Below, piece after piece: positions 53,201 through 59,200 of a stretch of DNA of 64,000 bases. Where the stretch lies: positions 10,498,363-10,562,362 of the forward strand of contig NC_064535.1 in NCBI RefSeq assembly GCF_023856365.1. Direction: 5' to 3'. Numbering within the stretch: the first letter of the stretch is position 1; every line of letters starts with the position of its first letter. The stretch comes from Brienomyrus brachyistius (lineage: Eukaryota; Chordata; Actinopteri; Osteoglossiformes; Mormyridae). A program made the position numbers and the translations under genes. The notes under the pieces were generated by a model. That model had not been told where the DNA came from, did not search any database, and saw nothing but the letters and a program-made list of their open reading frames with translations.

Positions 53201-56200
53201 GTAGACCCTTTTGCAGCCGTTGAACCCAAATCTAGAATTCCAGTAAAGGAGTTTAAAAGGAGTAATGCAAGCAATCCAGTACAGGGTGTGTCCAGGTCCT
53301 TAAAACCTGAAATAGAAAGACCAAGGCAGTTGCCTACCAAGATGCCAGTTAAGAGATCTACATTAAGCAGCAGTTCAGTTTCTAACCCAGACAATAATCA
53401 CTTAAATGAGGTCTGTAAATGCTCCATCGAGTACTTTAAGGGCATTAGTGGACAGACATTAAAAATTGTGGACCGCCTTTCTGATGAAGAGAAAAAGATG
53501 CAGTCAGAAATATCCGATGAAGACAGCACATCAAGAAGCACCTCATTGTCAGAAGCCTCTCAACCATCTTTCACACCGAGGTCTGCTAGAGACCTGAAAA
53601 CTGAGCCTATAGGAGCGAAAGCTGGAAAGGTCTGCAGTGAGAGAAGGAGAAGTAGGCGGACTGGGAATGAAGGCAGTCAGGTTGCTGGGCCCTTTGGGAG
53701 CCCCGCCGTGGAGATCGAGCCTAGTTTGTAAAATTTTCCACTTGTTGATCTTAGTGCATGAGTCGTTGTGATTGCCTGTGGCGTGACAGTTGTAGTTGTC
53801 ATTCTGTCATTGTCATCTGTGTGCTGTCTTGAAGAGTCTTCCCGAGTAGTCAGTTACTACAGCATGCCAAAATTATGGTGCTCGGGATTGCCATCCCTGT
53901 GAGTAACTAGCCAATTTAATATAGAATCGTAGCCACAGAGCTATAGCAGAATATACAGTCTGTCCGCATGTGTAGTTTCATTTTATACTGTGAAATCACC
54001 TTCTGTAGTTCTATGGAATGGGACATATGTTTAGTTTTTCATGAGATATATTGCCTGCATAGTTCCATGGAATACATAAATATCAGTATATTTTGAGCAC
54101 CTGTTAGCCATATATAATAGTCTCCATTACAGTGATTGCTACCCTTTCTTGCCATTTTAAAAAGCACATAACATTTTGGAATCTTTGTCTTCTATCCTAG
54201 TAGTTTGATATAACACAAATAGTACTTAAATAAAAGTCAAGTTTTCTCTTGACATAAACTTCATTTCAAAGAGCTCAAGTTCAATATTTTGTATTTTTTT
54301 TTTAAATGGCTAGAAAATAAGCAGTCTGTTTTTCAAATCTATTTTGCCAGTATAAACCAAATCAAAAAGATTTTAACACATTCCTCTTCCACATGCCAGG
54401 ACCTCAGAGCCCCTGCGAGAGGACTGACCTTAGGATGGCTATTGTAGCTGATCAGTTGGGCCTGAGCTGGACAGGTAGGAAATATAGACTCGTAAAGCAG
54501 ATGCGAAAGCTGAACCCTCTTATAAAGGGAAAAAAGTTTTAAATATACTGATAATAAATAGATGAGCAATTAATAAAAAAAATGATATTTTTAGAATTGT
54601 GCAACCCTATACAAGATGTGTTATGGAAGATGCAGTGGTTGGATGTTTATTATTGATTAATTATTGTGAATGCATATAAAATTTTTGCGGTCTTTCTTTT
54701 ATGGTCTTTAATTGGTCTGATGCATGATTAGTCTATCCTCTAGCATTTGTGGTTACACTGGCAAAAGACTCAAATTCGATTCAACTGCATTGAGAAGTTA
54801 CACAGCACATCTATAAAATAATACACATTTGTCTTGCAGAGCTGGCCAGGGAAATGAATTTTTCTGTTGATGAAATAAATAACATTAGAGTGGAGAACCC
54901 TAATTCATTGGCAGCTCAGAGTTTCATGCTGTTAAAGAAATGGGTTGGCAGAGATGGTAAAAGTGCTACAAGTAAGTGCATTTTTCTCTTCTTGTGTGTA
55001 TGAGCAAAGATAGACTCGTCATTTTTCCTTTCCTACCTCAACACAATAGAAGGTCAGTTGGTTCAAACTGAAGGTAAACATCACTGCATAAGTGACGTCA
55101 AGTTATTTTACAACTTAATATTTTTAAACTTCTTGTTACAGTAAATGTATATTTTAATTGTGAAGTAGTGCTGCAAACTGGGAAAAACTTGTAAGTAAAA
55201 TAACAGTATTCTGAAGTATTTTAGCAGTGAATGACCCGGTTAATGAAAATGTTTGTAGTTGTTTAAGAATGTATTGTACACTTGATATGTATACATGAGA
55301 CAATTATTTCTGAGCTGAAATAATTACATTATTAATGCACATTTATCTGTTTCAGCGGACGCCTTAACAGCAGTGCTGACCAAAGTCAATCGAATGGATA
55401 TTGTAACTCTACTAGAAGGCCCAATATTTGACTATGGAAACATTTCAGGCACCCGAAGTTTTGCAGAAGACAATGCTGTTTTCCTGGACCAGGCTAATGG
55501 TAAAAGTTAGCCTCATTTAAGTCAACTCTAAATCTGTTGTTACTTAAAATTTGAAATTGGTAGAAATAATCCTCGGTCTGTAGCTTTCAAGTTCTTCTGG
55601 TTTGTATTTTTCTCAGAAATTGGATGCCTGTGTGAGTGCACTGTGGTGAACTGACATCCCATTCATGATGAAATTGAATCAGTTATTATTGAAAATGGGC
55701 AGATTAAGACATTCCCTAGTGGTGGCTTTGTAGAGGAATTTGAACTGTTATTAGGTGTTCTGATTTATTATTAGACCATAACATTCATTTCCAGAATGCT
55801 TATGCTCAAATCTTTTACAACCCTGACCAGGGTAAATGGCTAGAATATTAATGGATATGTTGAAAGATATATATATAGTATTTAACAGCAACAGTAAAGA
55901 GAGATGGGTAAGAGAATGAGAGTAAAGAGAGACTGCAAGGAACAGTAAACAAACAGTAATTATACTTTTACAAATTGCAAATAAGCAAATACTTTTAACC
56001 ATCCATCCATCCATTATCGTAACCGCTTAATCCCCACTGGGGTTGGTGGGGGGGCTCGGAGCCTATCCCGGGAACAGCGGGCGCAGGCGGGACCCAACCC
56101 TGGGCAGGCGCCAACACACCGCAGTACTTTTTATCAGTAAATCAATAAAGCCAGAAAAAATCGGAACAAAATAATTTTACTATTTAGGTTTCTGGATTTT

Positions 56201-59200
56201 TCCACTCAAAAAGAACCACAATGTTGTATTATTAACTGGCATATCATTTGCACCAGAAATTGCAGGATTTAGCCATTAAGTAATAGATTGAAAATGCTTT
56301 GATGTATTGTGGCAAGCGAGGAGGCACTGGAGACGATGGTGGAAGCAAATACCTTTTAAGGATTGAGATTTAGGGAAAAAAGAGGGAAATAGTGGCAAAG
56401 AAGGGGCTGGAGTCACTCGTTCAAGGGGAAGCATCTCTTCCCCCAAACAGGCACAGGTTCTTCAGCACGGCAGTCTTTCTCCATGCTGTCTATTCACAGG
56501 GACAGAGAAGCCATGCATAGCTTTCATGGCCTTTCTTTTCCAACCTTTGGCTTTAAGTTCTGCCTCCTGTTTGGGGCAGTTATCAACTGCCAGCGAAGCC
56601 CCGTTGGCAGGCCTTGTGGTTGGCTTTGAGGAAACCACGTGGTGTTCGCCCCCTGCTGCTACATGACGAATTCTCGGTGGACCGTCATGTCACAGTACAT
56701 TTAAGATTAATCTTCGTATATAACACTGTATGTGACTTTAGCGCAATTTAGAATAAACCACCTGATGTTATCACGTTTTCTCACAGCGCTTTTCAGTAGG
56801 GACTTATCGGATTCAGTTCGGTTGTTTCTGACTTGGTACAGTCACCAAGAGTGAATTTTTGTTTATTGATTTATTTATGTAGTTTATATTTGTAATTTGT
56901 ATTATTTATATAATAGCCCCCTTGTGCTAAACAGCATCCTTCCCTGCCCCAAAACCAGGCTCCTTGGCCTCCTCTTTTCAGTAATCCCACTGCTTCTGTT
57001 CATCATTCCATTGTCGTAATCCATGCCTATCTTGTCATGTTAATCAGTTTATACTTTGCTTTTGCCTCTATTTTTTTTGTCATTGTTTGCAAGCACCTAA
57101 TGTTTGAATTCTCCCTCTTCCACCTCGACTCCAAGCCTATGGCTAAGTGTCAGGAGTGGGGACATATCCTGTTTACACTTCTCCAGCATTACGCAGTAGC
57201 ACATCCCAGTGCCAGTGTGAAGATCCCAGTGCTACCAAATCCATGCACTTTTCATAAGAGGTCCTAGTAACACAGCAGCCAACACATCCATGCATGCTGG
57301 ACCTCTGTGCAGCTTTACTTCACTAGTCCTTTAAAATATCCGATTACATTTTCAGAGCCTCATTCAAATGAAAAGTTTGTGATTCCCCTTTTACTATAAT
57401 TTATAGCTGAACTAACCTTGTTCTGTTTAACTTTATTCTGCTAAAGCCAAGAACCTTCTGTCATGTTTTTCTATTGACATTTCAACATGCTTATAGTTAT
57501 TGTCGTATTTTGTGTACACTGGCATAATACTGACTGTCTATAAACTTGCAACGATGATGAGAAAATACAGATGAATAGAAATGAACGTATATTGCCAGAT
57601 ATGACTGTAGAAGGTTTTACATTTTCACTTTATTTTTTATTTACTGTTGTGTGTATGTTATCAATCAGTGTTACATTGTCAGCTTTTATTTAAACCATGC
57701 ACATAGTGTGTTATTCATCCAGTGTGCTGATCGTCAGTCCAATTGTGTTATGTTACTTAGGTTACCCCAGCAATGAAATGGAACTGCAGCCTTCCATACA
57801 GCTGAGTCATGAGCACATCCCTCTCTGGAATGATGATGTCATTAGTGAAGACCTTAGCATAGACCCTTCTAGTACAAAAACGTGTAGACGCAAAGAAACC
57901 TGCAGCACAGCTACAGATGAAAAGCCCCCTGATACCATCACCAAGGACATTTGTCCTGATGGTCCAGAAGTTGAAGGTGAAGATAAGAACTCCAGAGAAG
58001 AAGACCTTGACCTTAGTTGCAAATCTTGTAGCCCCTCGGGCTTTCGTGATTTTGCAACTGTGATAAAAGAGCAAGGTCTGTTATTTGATCGAGGGCAGAA
58101 TGAAGACATATTAGGAGGACAATCCTTGGAGGGTGATGTGGATGTTGCCCTTCACGCCTGGGCCTTTGCAGAGGGAGAGGGATGTGACTATGGTTCTGAC
58201 AAGGAAGACGACGAAATAACAGAGAAATTTAAATCTTGTTTAGAAGATGCAGAGGAAAGCTCAAATGGTGAGGGAATAACAGTGGAGAAAGCTCAGGCAA
58301 ATATCTCAGTAAAACAAGCCGCAGAAAAAGACATGTCTTCAATTCCAGGTTGGAACGGTGGGAGTACAAATTCAAATATGGAGCCGTCCACCTCAAAGTG
58401 TTCGTTGAGCTCTGAAACGACAAATCAACATGATAACAGGTATGACCTTAGTATTTAATACCGGTTATGGCTTCATTATTTTTGGCGTAATGCTGTTCTT
58501 TAGCAAGGAGAATTCCAGTAAGTCCATGACTTCATCATCCCACAGACATACTGGGAGTCACAAGCAAAATGGAAAGCATACGGAAAATTCACCTGTGATG
58601 CAGGAATCAACTAACGAGGTTACAAGACATGATGAAAGAGTGGGATCAGGCTGTGAGAAGGCGACCGCTGAGTCAAAGGTCAGAGTTCAGGTAATGTTCT
58701 AGGTGGCTGATATTGTGGGAAAATGTCGATTTTTACTGATTTAGGTTTTCACAAGTGTCATATACGTACAAGTATTATGAAATGCGCATATTTATTCTAA
58801 AGTAGTACTATGAAATGAAATCAGTATATAGATACACAGCGAGTGATTGTTGGACTTGTCAGAGGTCTCTGCTGACTCTAACTCAAACTCATATCAGGAT
58901 GTAGAATAAATGAAACATGTTGGAACAGTGCTGGAGACAATTTAACTATTACTGTTAATTAAGATGTATAAGTTGCACCAGAACGTGTCATTCACAACCT
59001 ATTTGCGTCTTTCAAGTTATCCCTCTCCAAGGGTTAAGTTAAGGTTTAACCATGAAAAAAGGTTGATGAGCTGATTGGCAAGCTAAAGTTTCCAAAAGGT
59101 ATATTGATTGAGAGTTAAAGTTAGTCGATGTTAAGAAATATGGATGAGTCCAATAACATCTTATCCTGTGGAGAGGCGGACAAGTGGGACTTCAGTGTCT

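Noticed and set aside
52912..53394. 160-codon antisense ORF opposite the end of the giant exon
   Set aside because: Shadow of the coding frame; no recognisable domain or independent signals.
53681..53731. Continuation of the giant-exon frame to TAA as the natural C-terminus
   Set aside because: The sequence after 53680 no longer resembles ankyrin-G, and clear death-domain exons follow in frame, so this is probably intron. Kept only as a finding about the donor.
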